From Prorocentrum cordatum (lineage: Eukaryota; Sar; Dinophyceae; Prorocentrales; Prorocentraceae), in contig CAUYUJ010014555.1 of the NCBI GenBank assembly GCA_963575745.1, forward strand, positions 330,871 through 394,870: a stretch of 64,000 nucleotides of DNA, written 5' to 3'. The notes beneath the pieces were generated by a model. It was not told where the DNA came from and did not search any database. It was given only the letters and a program-made list of their open reading frames with translations. The position numbers and the translations under genes were made by a program. The stretch's first letter is position 1. Every line of letters begins with the position of its first letter. Shown piece by piece: positions 10,835-21,573 of the stretch.

Positions 10835-11368
10835 ATGTTTTCCCCCGATCTGATTTGGGTCTCTAATAACAACACCGCAAAACAACGACACTATACGTGT
10901 GGACCCATCAACTTGGTGAGGCAGAGCGGCGAACATGAACACAGGAATATCTACCAGGAAGTTTGGGAACTATGCGCATCAGAATGTTCTGCTTTGGCAC
11001 AGACAAAGGACCAGGTAACGTTGGGTGCCGCGGCATCAACCGCAACGCCCGTGAATAATGCCTTTGCGCGAGGATTGTTTAGATATGGTGTGTTCACCAT
11101 CAATTACTTCTGGCTGCGAAGACAGGGTGGACGCGAAATGGAAAGTTTTTCGTACAACGGCGAAATTACCAACGCGTGGCGACCGCCGCCCAATGCAGCA
11201 AAAGGTACGTCAAGCCTTGAAGGAGTAATACGGATATGCGAAGGCCAAACAAGCTACGGGATGTTTTGCCGCCGAAAATCCTCAAATGATGATTTGGTTT
11301 TATGCGCGGAGTCGGTCATTTTCCCCCGGGCATCGTGGAACGAGACGCCGCAATATACATGTGTATAG
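10835..11368 (+). CDS. Unrecognised 177-codon ORF
   Basis: The frame is open from an ATG at 10835 to a stop at 11368 in sequence of moderate GC. It is not built from simple repeats, unlike most long ORFs here. The product is soluble-looking, with mixed composition and no domain, signal peptide or repeat that I can name. It could be a chance ORF, an exon or an old transposon piece. Confidence 0.2.
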   Translation: MFSPDLIWVSNNNTAKQRHYTCGPINLVRQSGEHEHRNIYQEVWELCASECSALAQTKDQVTLGAAASTATPVNNAFARGLFRYGVFTINYFWLRRQGGREMESFSYNGEITNAWRPPPNAAKGTSSLEGVIRICEGQTSYGMFCRRKSSNDDLVLCAESVIFPRASWNETPQYTCV

Positions 11369-12462
11369 TGTATATATATATTACAAAGTGACTGGCCCCA
11401 AACTCAAGGATGCAGAGAGGATGTTCGACGACGCCGGCGCCCCGAAGTTGAGAACTTCACCGCTTTACTCGCGAGATGGAATCGCGACTCGTTGCGGGCA
11501 GTGAACAGTTCGGAATATTGGAGAATGCTTTGCGCCACGCAGATTGCCCGGGAATCTGTCATGCATTTGATGCGTTGAATTCCAAAGAAAGCAAAAGAGA
11601 CCGGGGCAGCAGGACTCTCTCATGGAGGGTGTTCATATTGCTAAAAAGTCTGAGACGCAAGAACTTGTCTACGCACAAGCAAAAGAAATCGTGACCTCGA
11701 CAAGTTGGTGGATCCTGAACCATATGATGATGCATCAAAATGGGGCTCGACGCGGCACCGCGCTGGGCGGCGCGGCGGGTGGAGCCCAGAGCATGAGAAT
11801 ATGATATGGTCCGAGTGCGAGGACGACCTGCAGGACGTTCGAAGTTCTTATGTGGTGATCTTTCTGGAAATGTCAATGGGCTACTGCATGAAGATCGTCG
11901 AGGTGACTGGGGAGTTGGACCTGGGAATCCTTTGGTCGGTTTTCTGCGAACCTCAAGTTCAGTGCGATATGCGGCTGGGCATTGACCCAGTTGTTGATCG
12001 TCTCGGTACCCCATGGAAAATCGTTTGTCTATTCGAAGCAGAGTTGTGGGATGTTGTAAAGACGCGTGGCCAGATTGATCCCGCATTGTACCCAGTGCTT
12101 GGGGCTTCTGTAGGGTTGCAACCACTTGATACTCAAGAAGTTGAAGGAGCCAACTCAGTCAGCAAAGCCAGTATCGAACGCTGCCCGAACATTGGATTCT
12201 CGTTGCTCAATTCCAGGGCCCTGGCCAAGCAATGCTGCCGATAGCGACCGCCGACGCCAAGATACTGCCAATTCAGGACCCACCTCCTTGTCCCATGATT
12301 TCCCACCTTCCTCGTCGTCTGTCTCCAGCTGTATTCTCCGCTACATCCTCCCTGCCGCCCCCCTTCTCATCTTCCTTCCCACCTCCCTTCCTACTTCCCC
12401 TCCTCTTTGTTCAGGGCGAAGTAAAGAGAGCCGTTCGGTGACCCGAGCAGTCTTCGGCGGCG
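11369..12462. other. Stretch with only weak ORFs
   Basis: A TATATA run lies at 11371-11384. A 179-codon plus frame (11705-12244) has non-repetitive composition but no recognisable motif. A pyrimidine-rich segment with TCTTCC repeats spans about 12285-12415. I see nothing firm here. Confidence 0.3.
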
Positions 12463-12960
12463 TTGCGTGACCGCGAGCGTTTCTTTCCCGACTTGGATGA
12501 GCAAGTTCGAGCTGGCACCGAACCTCTGATGGGTGACGCCGTTGCACTTCCAGCTCCAATCGAAGATGCGGACAAGCTTGCGGCCCCAGCGGCTCCAACC
12601 AGGGACGCGGAGAGGCCGGCGGGAAAACGGTCGGCGAAACCCGCGGCGCCTCCACCACCGGCGAGAGCAGCGCCGCCGCTCGTGCCTGAGAGATGCGCAG
12701 TGCATCTCGTGTCGTGCTGGAAGGAGCTGTTACGCAAATTCGAACCGTTGAGTGTCTGTGTCCTTCTTGCCGGGTTCAAGCCAAATGGTTGTGGCCGGAG
12801 GCGCCGTGAAGCTCAGGCGCTCGCAGTGCTCTACTGCCGCAGCGTGCGGATGGCGAAGGTGACCGCCGACGACCACGCAGAAGTGGTTCAATTCCAGCAG
12901 CCGGTCATCTGGAAGAAGTTCGCCGATGTGATCCTAGACTTGCACAGTCAATTTACTTAA
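12463..12960 (+). CDS. Unrecognised 165-codon ORF
   Basis: The first half is a proline/alanine-rich low-complexity segment. The second half (from about residue 85, PERCAVHLVSCWKELLRKF onward) looks like ordinary folded protein and ends at a TAA at 12958-12960. It lies just upstream of the Cys/His frame at 13052, so both may be parts of one decayed element or of one gene's exons. No family is recognised. Confidence 0.25.
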   Translation: MRDRERFFPDLDEQVRAGTEPLMGDAVALPAPIEDADKLAAPAAPTRDAERPAGKRSAKPAAPPPPARAAPPLVPERCAVHLVSCWKELLRKFEPLSVCVLLAGFKPNGCGRRRREAQALAVLYCRSVRMAKVTADDHAEVVQFQQPVIWKKFADVILDLHSQFT

Positions 12961-13051
12961 CGCGATATGGGCGACCGCGGCGGACTTCGTTTGGGGCCGG
13001 CCGCGTCTGCGTCGCGCGCCCAGAGCGCGTCGGCCCAAGAGACCAACGAAG

Positions 13052-13411
13052 GTCAGGTTCAACGCGTGCTGCAAATGTGCAGCGGGGGGAGTTCATTGTG
13101 ACCACGGGTTTGATGCGCCTGCTTGCGGGGCTGAAGCTGAAGGGCATGATCCACCAGATGGGGGCATGCAATGGATCGATGAAGACATGATGAAGGAGGC
13201 TGAGGGCGGAGACTTCGAAAGCGACAGTGATCCGGTTCAGGGGGGCGAGAGGAAAATTAACGCGGGGGAATTGTCCGACGAGGGCATCGACGTGGAGCAG
13301 GACGAAGACGACGACGACGACGAGATCTATCGCGTCGACTGCGTCGACGCCCCAGTGGCGCGCCACCCGCGCAGTCCTGCTGTACTTTACAATGAGGCGG
13401 AACGTTTGTAG
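13052..13411 (+). CDS. ORF with a Cys/His cluster and an acidic tail, family unknown
   Basis: The frame is already open at 13052. It encodes a Cys/His-rich segment (NACCKCAAGGVHCDHGFDAPACG) followed by a strongly acidic region (DESD and EQDEDDDDDE runs) and a stop at 13411. The spacing of Cys and His suggests a small zinc-binding module. Transposase-derived proteins can carry such a cluster, but there is not enough here to assign a family. A start codon is uncertain; the first internal ATG is at 13166. Confidence 0.3.
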   Translation, partial: VRFNACCKCAAGGVHCDHGFDAPACGAEAEGHDPPDGGMQWIDEDMMKEAEGGDFESDSDPVQGGERKINAGELSDEGIDVEQDEDDDDDEIYRVDCVDAPVARHPRSPAVLYNEAERL

Positions 13412-13989
13412 AGATGTCCAACTCCTTCTTGTGCCTGGAAGCTGACGAGAGGGTGGATGTACATGGAAGATCCGTATCTCTCGCGAAGACAGATTGCAAT
13501 GACAAGTTTCTTGTGCAGTGGATCTTCTGGGATGTAGACCCATCGTCAGGTCGCATCTTGCAGATTCCTGGTTGCAAGATCAATTACGCTGACCCAGGGT
13601 AGAAAGTTGACCCCCAGAACGTCAGCGTGCAACTCATTGTTCCCGACGCAGGCGGGCAGATTATTAAAGCGAAGTTTAAAGAAGATGCGCTGGGTGATAT
13701 GCGAAACCCAATGGCGCCGCAAATGAGAGGTTTTCGAGATTTCGTGGATCATCAATGATGTTGAGGGCGCATGCCCAGCCTGGCTGGGCGCGGCGGCTGG
13801 CGCCTCTGCCGGCGTGCACGGCGCCTCGCGCAGCCGGCCCCCCGACCGCGGGCTGGCAGGCTTCCGGTCGGCCGCGCGACGGGCCATCTGCCGTGCGGGG
13901 CCGCCGTGCTGCAGGGCGCCCGCGCGGCCCTGCTGGGCGCTTGGGCGCGGCGCGATGCCCGCGTTGTGGCCAGGCGGCGCGCCGACCTC

Positions 13990-15000
13990 GGGCGCTTCGT
14001 TGAAGGCGTCGACCGTTGGGGCACCCGGCGCCTGCTGAAGAGCGAGGAGCTCGCGCCGGGCGCGGCCGGCGCCCTGCGCGCGGTCCTCGCGGGCCACGTC
14101 GTCATCGAGACGGCGCCCGCGGGGCGGGGCCGGCCCTTGCGCTGCGGCGCCTCGGGCGGGGCGCGCGAGCGCCGCTTCTGGAGGTGGCCCCAGCGGGGCG
14201 TGGTCCGCCGCGCTGCGCTGCGGGCGGGCGGCTTGAGCGAGGCCGCCTTGCTGGCGCGCCTGCCCGATGGGGTCGCGCTCTCCGGAGCGCTGCCCGCGGG
14301 CGCTCGCCTGGCCGCGCTTCCCGCGCATGCCCGGCAGCAGCTGCCACCGCCCCCGCCGCCGCCCCCGCTGCCGCCCCTAGCCGCGGGCCCCAGGGAAGGC
14401 CCGGGCGCGGGCGTGGAGCGACGGCGCCTGCGAGCGCGCCGCTGATCCGTTGCTGGCCAGGGCAGGCTGGGGGGTGCTTTTGCAGGGGCCCAGCGGCGAG
14501 TCGCGGCGCTGCGGGCCCGTCGGCGAGACCCAGACTGCGCGGCGCGTTGAGTTCACCGCGGCCGTGCTCGCCGTCGGCGAGGCCTGGGCCCCCTTGGGGC
14601 TGACTTCCGATTCCAAGCGCGCGCGCCGCGGGATCGCCGCGCCGCGCGCCGGCGCGCATTGCCAGAGCGGCTGCGTCAGAGCGCGCCGGGCGAAGGGGCA
14701 CCTCGAGGAGGAGGCCGCGGCGGCCCAGGGCGTCGCCCCAGAAGATCGCGCCGGCAGCGCGGGCGCCGACGAGCTGGCGGGGGCGCGCGCCCAGCTCCCC
14801 GCGTCGGCTCCCTGCGCGCAGCCGCAGGTGCAGCTGCGCGGGCTCTGGGTGCTCCAGCGGCTGCTGGCGGCTGTGGAGCTGGCCGCGCTGCGGGTGAACC
14901 GCGAGGCCATGGGGCCGGCGGGCCCCCGGGCGCGCTGGCGCTGGGCAGACAGGCCGCCGCGGCGGGCATTTACTGCCCATGCAGCCATGCAGGCCAGCAG
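13990..15000 (+). mobile_element. GC-rich decayed retroelement end: zinc knuckle plus RNase H-like segment
   Basis: In the plus frame ending at 14445 there is LRAVLAGHVV..., then C.AS.G....RRFWRWPQ, resembling the Cys/His linker that precedes RNase H in elements B and C. A neighbouring frame from 14450 reads GWGVLLQGPSGE, then QTARRVEFTAAVLAV, then LTSDSK, which fits the RNase H order of glycine-rich strand, catalytic Glu and catalytic Asp. ADELAGARAQL further on resembles the terminal RNase H helix. Base composition is extremely GC-rich and the frame is broken, so I read it as a relic. Confidence 0.45.
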
Positions 15001-15439
15001 GGCGCGCCACCAGCGCAGGCGGCAGAGGCCAGCGCGCCGGCTGGACAGCCGCCCCCCCCGCCCTCGGCAGCCGCGGGCTGCGGGGCAAGGCCGGCCGCAG
15101 CGAGGCGCCGCCGAGGCCGCCAGGGCATTTGTCGGGGGCGACGCCTGGGCTGGGCGCCGCGCGCGGCCTCGCAGGGCCCCGGCTGGATCGACCGCCCCCT
15201 GCGCGGCGCGGCGGCTCCGCGCTCGGGCGTTGGCGACCCAGCCATGCCGAGGCTGGGCTACTTCGCCGCCGCCGTGCGCGGCCGCGCTCGCGCTCGCCCG
15301 GCAGAGAGGGCCGGGGGGCCCGAGGCGGCATGGCGCGCCGCGCTGCGCAGCTCAGCTGAGCTGCTCGGACTTGACCCCCCCCTTCTCGCCCCCCCCCCCT
15401 CCTCTCTCCCCCGCGCCGCAGGGCTTCGCGCTTGTAGAA

Positions 15440-15476
15440 AGTGTGTGTGTATGTATGTTTGTGTGTGTGTGTGTGC

Positions 15477-15528
<52 letters not shown>

Positions 15529-15568
15529 GTGTGTGTGTGTGTGGTGTGGTGTGGTGGTGTGTGTGCGC

Positions 15569-15603
<35 letters not shown>

Positions 15604-16992
15604 CGCGTGTGTTTGTGCGTTTGTTTGTGCGTGCGTGCGTGCGCGCGCGCGTGCGTGCGTGTATGCGTGCGTGGTATATGTGCGTGTGTGTGTGTTGTGC
15701 GTACTGCTACGCCCTGCGCGCGGGGCCGCGGCTCAAAAAGCATGTATATAGGTGTGTGTGTGTGTGCGTGTTTGTGTGTGTGTGTGTGTGCGTGTGTTGT
15801 GTGTGTGTGTTGTGTGTGTTGTGTATTGTGTGTTGTGTGTTGTGTGTTGTGTGTTTTGAGTGTGTTGTGTGTTGAGTGTTGTTGGTGTTGTGTATGTCAA
15901 GTGTGTCGTGTGTGTTGCGTGTGTGTGTGTGTGTTGTGCATGTTGTGTGTTGTGTGTTGTGTTGTGTGTGTGTGTTGTGTGTGCGTGCGCGTGTGCGCGT
16001 GTGTGCACGTGTGTGCGCGTGCGTGCGCGTGCGCGTGCGTGTGCGCGTGCGTGTTCTTATGCGTGTGCGCGTGCGTGTGCGTGTGCGTGTGCGTGTGCAG
16101 GTGTGGATGCGGGTGCGTGTGCGGGTGCGGGTGCGGGTGCAGGTTCGTGTGCGTTTGCGTGTGCGTGTGCCTGTGCGTGTGCGTGTGCGCGTGCGTGTGC
16201 GCGTTCGTGTGCGTGTGCGTGTGCGTGTGCGTGTGCGTGTGCGCGTGCGTGTGCGCGTTTCGTGTGCGTGTGCGTGTGTGTTTGTGTTGTGTGTTGTGTG
16301 TGTGTGTTGTGTGTTTTGTGTGTTTTGTGGGTTGTGCGTTGTGTGCAGTGTGTGCGTTGTGTGTGTGTTTTTTATGTGTGTGCGTTGTGTGTGTGTGTTG
16401 TGTGTGTTGTGTGCGTGTTGTGTGTGTGGTGTGTTTGTTGTGTGGGGTGTGTATCGTGTGTTGTGTGTCTGTGTGTTGTGTGTGTGTTGTGTGTGTTGTG
16501 TGTGGTGTGTGTGGTGTGTGTGTGCTGTGTGTGTTGTGTGTGTTGTGTGTTTGTGTGTGCTGTGTGTATTGTGTGTGTTGTGTGTTGTGTGTTGTGTACT
16601 GTGTGTGTTGTGTGTTGTGTGTTGTGTGTTGTGTTTGTGTGTGCTGTGTGTTGTGTGTTGCGCGTGCGTTGCGTGTGCGTTGCGTGTGTGTGTGTGTGCT
16701 GCGTGTGTTGTTGTTTGTGTGTGTGTGTGTGTTTTCTGTGTGTGTGTGTGCTTGTCGTATGTCTATCGTGTGCGTGTGTGCATGTGTGCGTGTGTGCGTG
16801 TGCGTTGTATGTTGCGTGTGTGTTGCGTGTCTGCGTGTCTGCGTGTGTGCGTGTTTGCGTGAGCGCGTGAGCGCGTGAGCGCGTGTGCGTGAGCGCGTGC
16901 GCGCGTGCGCGCGTGCGCGCGTGCGCGCGTGTGCGTGCGCGCGTGTGCGTGTGCGTGTGCGTGTGCGTGTGCGTGTGTGTGTGTGTGTGTGT
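15440..16992. repeat. Very long (TG)n / (GTGTGC)n tract
   Basis: About 1.5 kb of alternating purine-pyrimidine repeat is interrupted only by about 50 bp of other sequence at 15700-15750. Sub-blocks differ: pure TG, TGTTGTGTG, GCGTGT and GAGCGCGT. Translations give only Val/Cys or His/Thr polymers. The 700-codon frame that runs into it is not a gene. Confidence 0.98.
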
Positions 16993-17182
16993 TGGTGTTG
17001 CGCGTCGCCATTGCGCGTTGCCGCTGCGCATTCTGCCCGCTCCGTTTGCTCAAGCAGGCTTGCGTCGCCAATCTTTCATCCCATCGCTTCGAGGTACACT
17101 TCACGGGGTCAGTATTGGGCTTGTTGCCTGCTCACCCACAGCGCGCGGAGCCGAGACGATTGTTCAACGTCGATTATTTTGG

Positions 17183-17960
17183 GGGACGCCTACGGCGAGT
17201 CACCGACGCCCCCCTGCCTTTTGGAACCGCCTACGCGGGGAAACGTTGGGCCGAAGTGTGGCCAAGGTATTGGACAATGTGCCCCCCCAGCGGTTGTGCA
17301 ACACCTTGGGGGGACATTTTGGGAGTGTAACAGAAAGGAGGAGGGGAGGGAGAAAAGGAGGACGAGGAGGAGGAAAAGGAGGAGGAAAAAGAAGAGGAGG
17401 AAGGGGAGGAAGAGGAGGATGAGGGGGAGAGGGAAAAAGGGGGGAGGACGATGAGCGAGGGAGGACGAGGAGGAGGAGGAGGAGGAGGAGGAGGAGGGAG
17501 CAGAGGAGAGAGGAGGAGGAGGAGGAGGAGAGGAGGAGGAGGAGGAAGAGGGAGGAGAGAGGAGGAGAGGAGGAGGGAGGAGGAGGAGGAGAGGAGGAGG
17601 GAGGGAGGGAGGAGGAGGAGCAGGGAAGGAATATGTGTAGAGGAGGCTTGTTAAGGCCCTCTTGGGGCCTCCCGGGGGCTTCCTGAGAGCTCCTTGGGGC
17701 TCTGAGGGGCCTTGGGGGCCTCCTGGAGCCTCTTGGAGGCCTCCTGGGGGCGTCTTAGGTGCCTCTTGGGCGCCTCGGGGGGCGTCCAAGGGACCCTTTG
17801 GCTTTCGGAGACTGTCTTGGGGCCCTCTCTGGGCGCTTTAGGGCCGTCTTGCTGGTCTATGGTGCTGTCTTGAGTCCGTCTTGGGGGCCTCTGGGACCGT
17901 TCTGGGGCTCTCTTAGGCCGTCTTGCGGGCCTCTTGGAGGCCTCTCGGGCCGTCTTTGGG
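17183..17960 (+). repeat. Composite repeat copy: 150-bp module, (GGA)n, TTGGGGCC array
   Basis: The module at 17183-17330 contains GACGCCTACGGCGAGTCACC and matches 5024-5185 (reversed) and 36795-36940. It is followed by a GGA/GAGG purine tract at 17334-17632 and then, at 17640-17960, by a degenerate array of GCCTCTTGGGGG-like units, the reverse complement of the AAGATGGCC array type. The same three-part order occurs at 36795-37245. Confidence 0.75.
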
Positions 17961-18479
17961 TGATTTTCGGGTCCTAAGGGGCCGTTTGGGAGCGTCGGAC
18001 GCCCGAAAAGGCGAGACCGTGACACATGAACAACCGCAAGACAGTCAATTATTTTGCTTCGAGCTATCCCCACCGAGTGGCGGCGGTCGGGCTGGGTGGC
18101 GAAGTCCGTTGTCTCCAAATCCAACAATCCCCGAGCTCCTGACGAAAGGAATTGAAAGACAATCCGGGGCGAAAAACCAAGTTTCGAAAACGTGCGGTGC
18201 GAACCGGATAGAGAGCCGCGGCCTGTTAAAAGAGGAAGGGGAGCATCAGCACGAGGAGCAGGAGGAGGAGGCGGACGACGAAGAAGGAGGGGGAGAGGGA
18301 AGAAGAGGGAGGTGAGGCGGACCTCTCCTCCCTACTTTTCCTCCTCCTCCTCCCACCGCTGCGCAACTGCCGTTTCACGATTCGGCAACGGTTCAACCGG
18401 GTCCCATGTAGTCACGTTATTCTACGCTTTGTTCTATCACGTATTGTTCTGTTCTCGACGGGTCGGCGTGACGTGGTGG
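17961..18479. other. Unrecognised stretch, no gene seen
   Basis: Unique sequence with a GGA-rich block at 18235-18310 and a TCC-rich block at 18320-18352. I see no domain in any frame. Confidence 0.4.
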
Positions 18480-19930
18480 CGCCTGGGTTATGTTTATATT
18501 ATGTTGTGTTCTGTCATGTTATGCTCTGGTATAGTATGTGATGTTATGGTTGTTGACGGCGCGGTTCTGTATAGTATACCATATGCCATAATATGTTATG
18601 CTGGTATGTGCCGCTAGGCTTGGTTGTCATATTATGATATGTTACGTGATGTTGTGTGAGGGTATGATCTGGAGTGTCAATATGTGTTGTGGTATGTTTG
18701 GATATGTTATGTCATGTTGTGTTATGTCGTCTTCAGTTATGTCATGTTCTGCTCTGGTGTGGTATGTGATGTTATGGTATGAGTCACGTTGTCACGACAT
18801 TGGTATGCTCTGTTCTGTCATGTTCTGTCATGCTTGTGTTATGTCCTGTCCTGTTATGGTATGGCATGTTGTGTTATGTTGTGTTCGTTGTCGCCATGCT
18901 CTGCTGTCGTGTTCTCATATGTTTCGTGATGCTGCGTCATGACATGATACGTTCTGTCAAGGTGTGTTACGTTAAGCATGCTCGGTTCTTTTCTGTTATG
19001 TTGTGTTATGTCGTCTTCTGTTCTGTCATGTTTTGCTCTGGTAACTTACGGAATACACTGTGTGTTGACGGTTCAGTGTGGTTTTGTAGATCATGATTTG
19101 TTTTGCTAGTATGAGTCGCCATGCGATGTTGTCGTTGTATACTATGTGTTGTGATGCTGTGTCATGATATGATCTGTTTTGTCAAGCTGTGTTGTGATAT
19201 GCTCGGTTCTTCTATGCCATGCTGTGGTATATCGTTGTACGTACTGTCATGTTTTGTTATGGTATGTTATGTGACGTTATGTTATGTTATATGGTGTCAT
19301 GACGTTGCTATGCTCTGTTATGTCATGATCTGTCATGTTTGTGTTCTGTTATGTCATGTTATGTCGTGTCACGCTGTGTTCTGTCGGGTTTGTCGTCGCT
19401 ATGCTCTGTTGTCCTGTGTTGATATGGTATGTGATGCTGTGTCATGGTATGCTATGCTATGTAAAGGTGTGTTGTGTTATGATTGGTTATGTTCTTCTAT
19501 GCTGTGCTATGTCGTATTATGGTATGGTTGGTATGGTATGTGATGTTATGTGATGCTCCACTCTGGCATGGCATTGTTATGTTATGTTCTGTCATGCTCT
19601 AGTATGCTCTGTTTGCCCCGTCAGGGTCTGTTCTGTCATGTTGTGCTCTGTCGTGTTCGTCGTCGCTATGCTCTGCTGTCGTGTTCTGATATGTTTGGTG
19701 ATGCTGTATAATGATATGATGTGTTCTGTCAAGGTGTGGTGTATTGTGCTCGGTTCTGTTCTGTTATGTTGTGTTATGTCGTCATCTGTTATGTCATGTT
19801 CTGCTCCGTTATGCTATGTGATGTTATGTTATGGTCTACCTTGCCATTATATTGATATGCTATGTTCTGTCATGCTTTGTTCCGTTCTGTCATATTCTGT
19901 TCTGCAATGTTGTGTTTTGTCGTGTTCGTC
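18480..19930 (+). repeat. Strand-asymmetric TATGTT/CTGTCATG array with a repeat period of about 220-285 bp
   Basis: The plus strand is made almost wholly of short T/G-rich words (TATGTTATG, TGTCATGTTCTG). A longer unit is superimposed. GTCATGTTCTGCTC-type landmarks occur near 18742, 19025, 19240 and 19795. GCTATGCTCTG.TGTC landmarks occur near 18892, 19115, 19393 and 19665. Plus-strand frames stay open because the words avoid stops; the Met/Cys/Val-rich products look like artefacts. Confidence 0.8.
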
Positions 19931-19931
19931 G

Positions 19932-20104
19932 AGGGCGCGAGGTGGGACACCCAGGACTCGGGGATTATCCAGACAATTTGGGGTTTGGAGGCCGCGGTAT
20001 GCAGAGTGGGGTTGGCTGGGCGCGAGGCGAGACACCCGAGACTCACGGGGACCATCGGGACAACTTGGGGTCTGGCGGCCGCGGTATCCAGGTTGGGGTT
20101 GGCC
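19932..20104 (+). repeat. Two-copy tandem duplication of about 86 bp
   Basis: The segments at 19932-20016 and 20018-20104 share GGGCGCGAGG.G.GACACCC, GGCCGCGGTAT.CAG and GGGGTTGGC. They follow immediately after the TATGTT array. Confidence 0.75.
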
Positions 20105-20245
20105 GGGGAGCCTGTTCTTGAGAAACCCAACAGCCCCAACCTGTCGGGTGGGGAATCAGGTCGGCCTCCTGGAAGTCCCCTCCAGGCCCCTGGGGCGTCT
20201 CGTAGGCCTCGTGGACCGTCCGAAGGACATCTTGGGCCGTCTTGG

Positions 20246-20405
20246 GTTAAGTCGGGCCTGGCTCTCTACAGGAGGAATATTTAAAAGTAGTCAAACCATA
20301 GTCGGGGGACTATTCAAAAATATTCAAAAATAGTCAAAGGTATTCAAAAGACTTTTTTTGAGCATTTTGGGGCATTTTTTTCTGTGTGTATTGGAGAGGC
20401 CTGAC
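20246..20405. mobile_element. Degraded copy of the GTTAAGTCGGGC inverted-repeat element
   Basis: The left end GTTAAGTCGGGCCTGGCTCT is nearly identical to the start of the element at 27013. The AT-rich interior with ATTCAAAAATA repeats also matches. The right end near 20395-20405 is too diverged to delimit with confidence. Confidence 0.55.
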
Positions 20406-20457
20406 GGCCGGTGCCGCCGACCCTGATCGAAAGGGCTAGGAGTGGGGGGAGGAAGCG

Positions 20458-20765
20458 GAGGATGATGAGGAGGAGGAGGAGGAGGAGAAGGAGGAGGAGC
20501 AGGAGGAGGAGGAGGAGGAGGAGGAGGAGAAGGAGGAGGAGGAGGAGGAGGAGGAGGAGAAGGAGGAGGAGGAGGAGGAGAAAGTGCATCCTTTGTGTGC
20601 CTGCTAGAAGAAAGTGCGCCCCGGGAGTGTGATATTCTGACGTGGGACGTGCTCCCGGAAGAGGAAGAAGTGCATCTCGGGCGTGCCCGCTCGAGGAAAA
20701 TGCGCCCTAAGGGGGTGGTATTTTGACTCGGGGCCCGCTCCGGGGACGCCTCTGCGGGAGGAGGA
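20458..20765 (+). repeat. (GGA)n tract with two copies of the GAAGTGCATC module
   Basis: After a GGA/GAGGAG tract (20458-20580) come two related segments of about 90 bp at 20582-20665 and 20668-20765. Each starts (G/A)AAGTGCATC and continues GCGTGCCCGCTCGAGGAAA or a variant, then TGCGCCC and GTATT. A third copy with the same preceding GGA tract lies at 26352-26470, on the other side of retroelement A. Confidence 0.8.
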
Positions 20766-21573
20766 GGAGGAGGAGGACCAAGACCAAGACCAAGAAACGC
20801 CGGGGACTCCAAGAGTGGTCAGAGGAAAACGAAACACGAGGGCCTCAAAAGGGGCCATTCACGAGTCCCTGCGAGGGCAATAACCCGCGGAATCCAAAGA
20901 AAAACCTGCTGGAGGGCCCTCAGCTGGAGGGAGTCACCCCCGCTGGCCCCGAGGCGGGCCCCAATGCGTGGACAGCCACGCGGGGTGCCTGCGGGCACCA
21001 GCCTCACCTTCTACCTACGTCTCGACTGCCTCTGCCATCCTACCTCCTGGGACCTAGGCCTGGCACGGGCCGCCTTGGACCTCGGCGCACGACCCTCTTC
21101 CCGATCAGAGGCGGCAGCAGCGATCCTCTCTTCCTCCACCCCCCCCACTCCCGACCCACCCCCACCCGCTCCCACCACGAAAACATCCCTACCAGCTCCC
21201 ACTCGGATGTCCTTGATGACACCGCGGCGCATGAGCTGCTGCAGGCGGACGCTATCCCTCAGCGCCTGCGGCAGGGCAAGTTGGTTCACGACACGAGCCT
21301 TGGGCGGGGGCAGGGAGGTCGACGCACTGGGAGACCGCTTGCGTGTCGTCATATCTTCCTGAGCCCACTCAGCTCCCACAGTACTTGAAATAGTTGGCTG
21401 CACACTAGATCCATCAGAGATTCCAGACCCTTCAGGTTGAACACCAGATACTGAGACTCCACTATCTGTAACACCCGTTCGCTGAGAAGAAGTGCCCACG
21501 ATCACTGAGGTATGAATTCGCTGGGCTCCAGAGCTGTCCCCACCAGTCAGGGAGCCCCTCATCAATTCTGCAT

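Noticed and set aside
14659-16878. A 739-codon plus-strand ORF
   Set aside because: The first third is GC-rich sequence in a frame different from the RNase H relic, and the rest is (TG)n translated as Cys/Val polymer.
18480-19930. Met/Cys/Val-rich ORFs, which could suggest membrane proteins
   Set aside because: They follow from the TATGTT repeat on one strand; shifted frames give equally long, equally artificial products.
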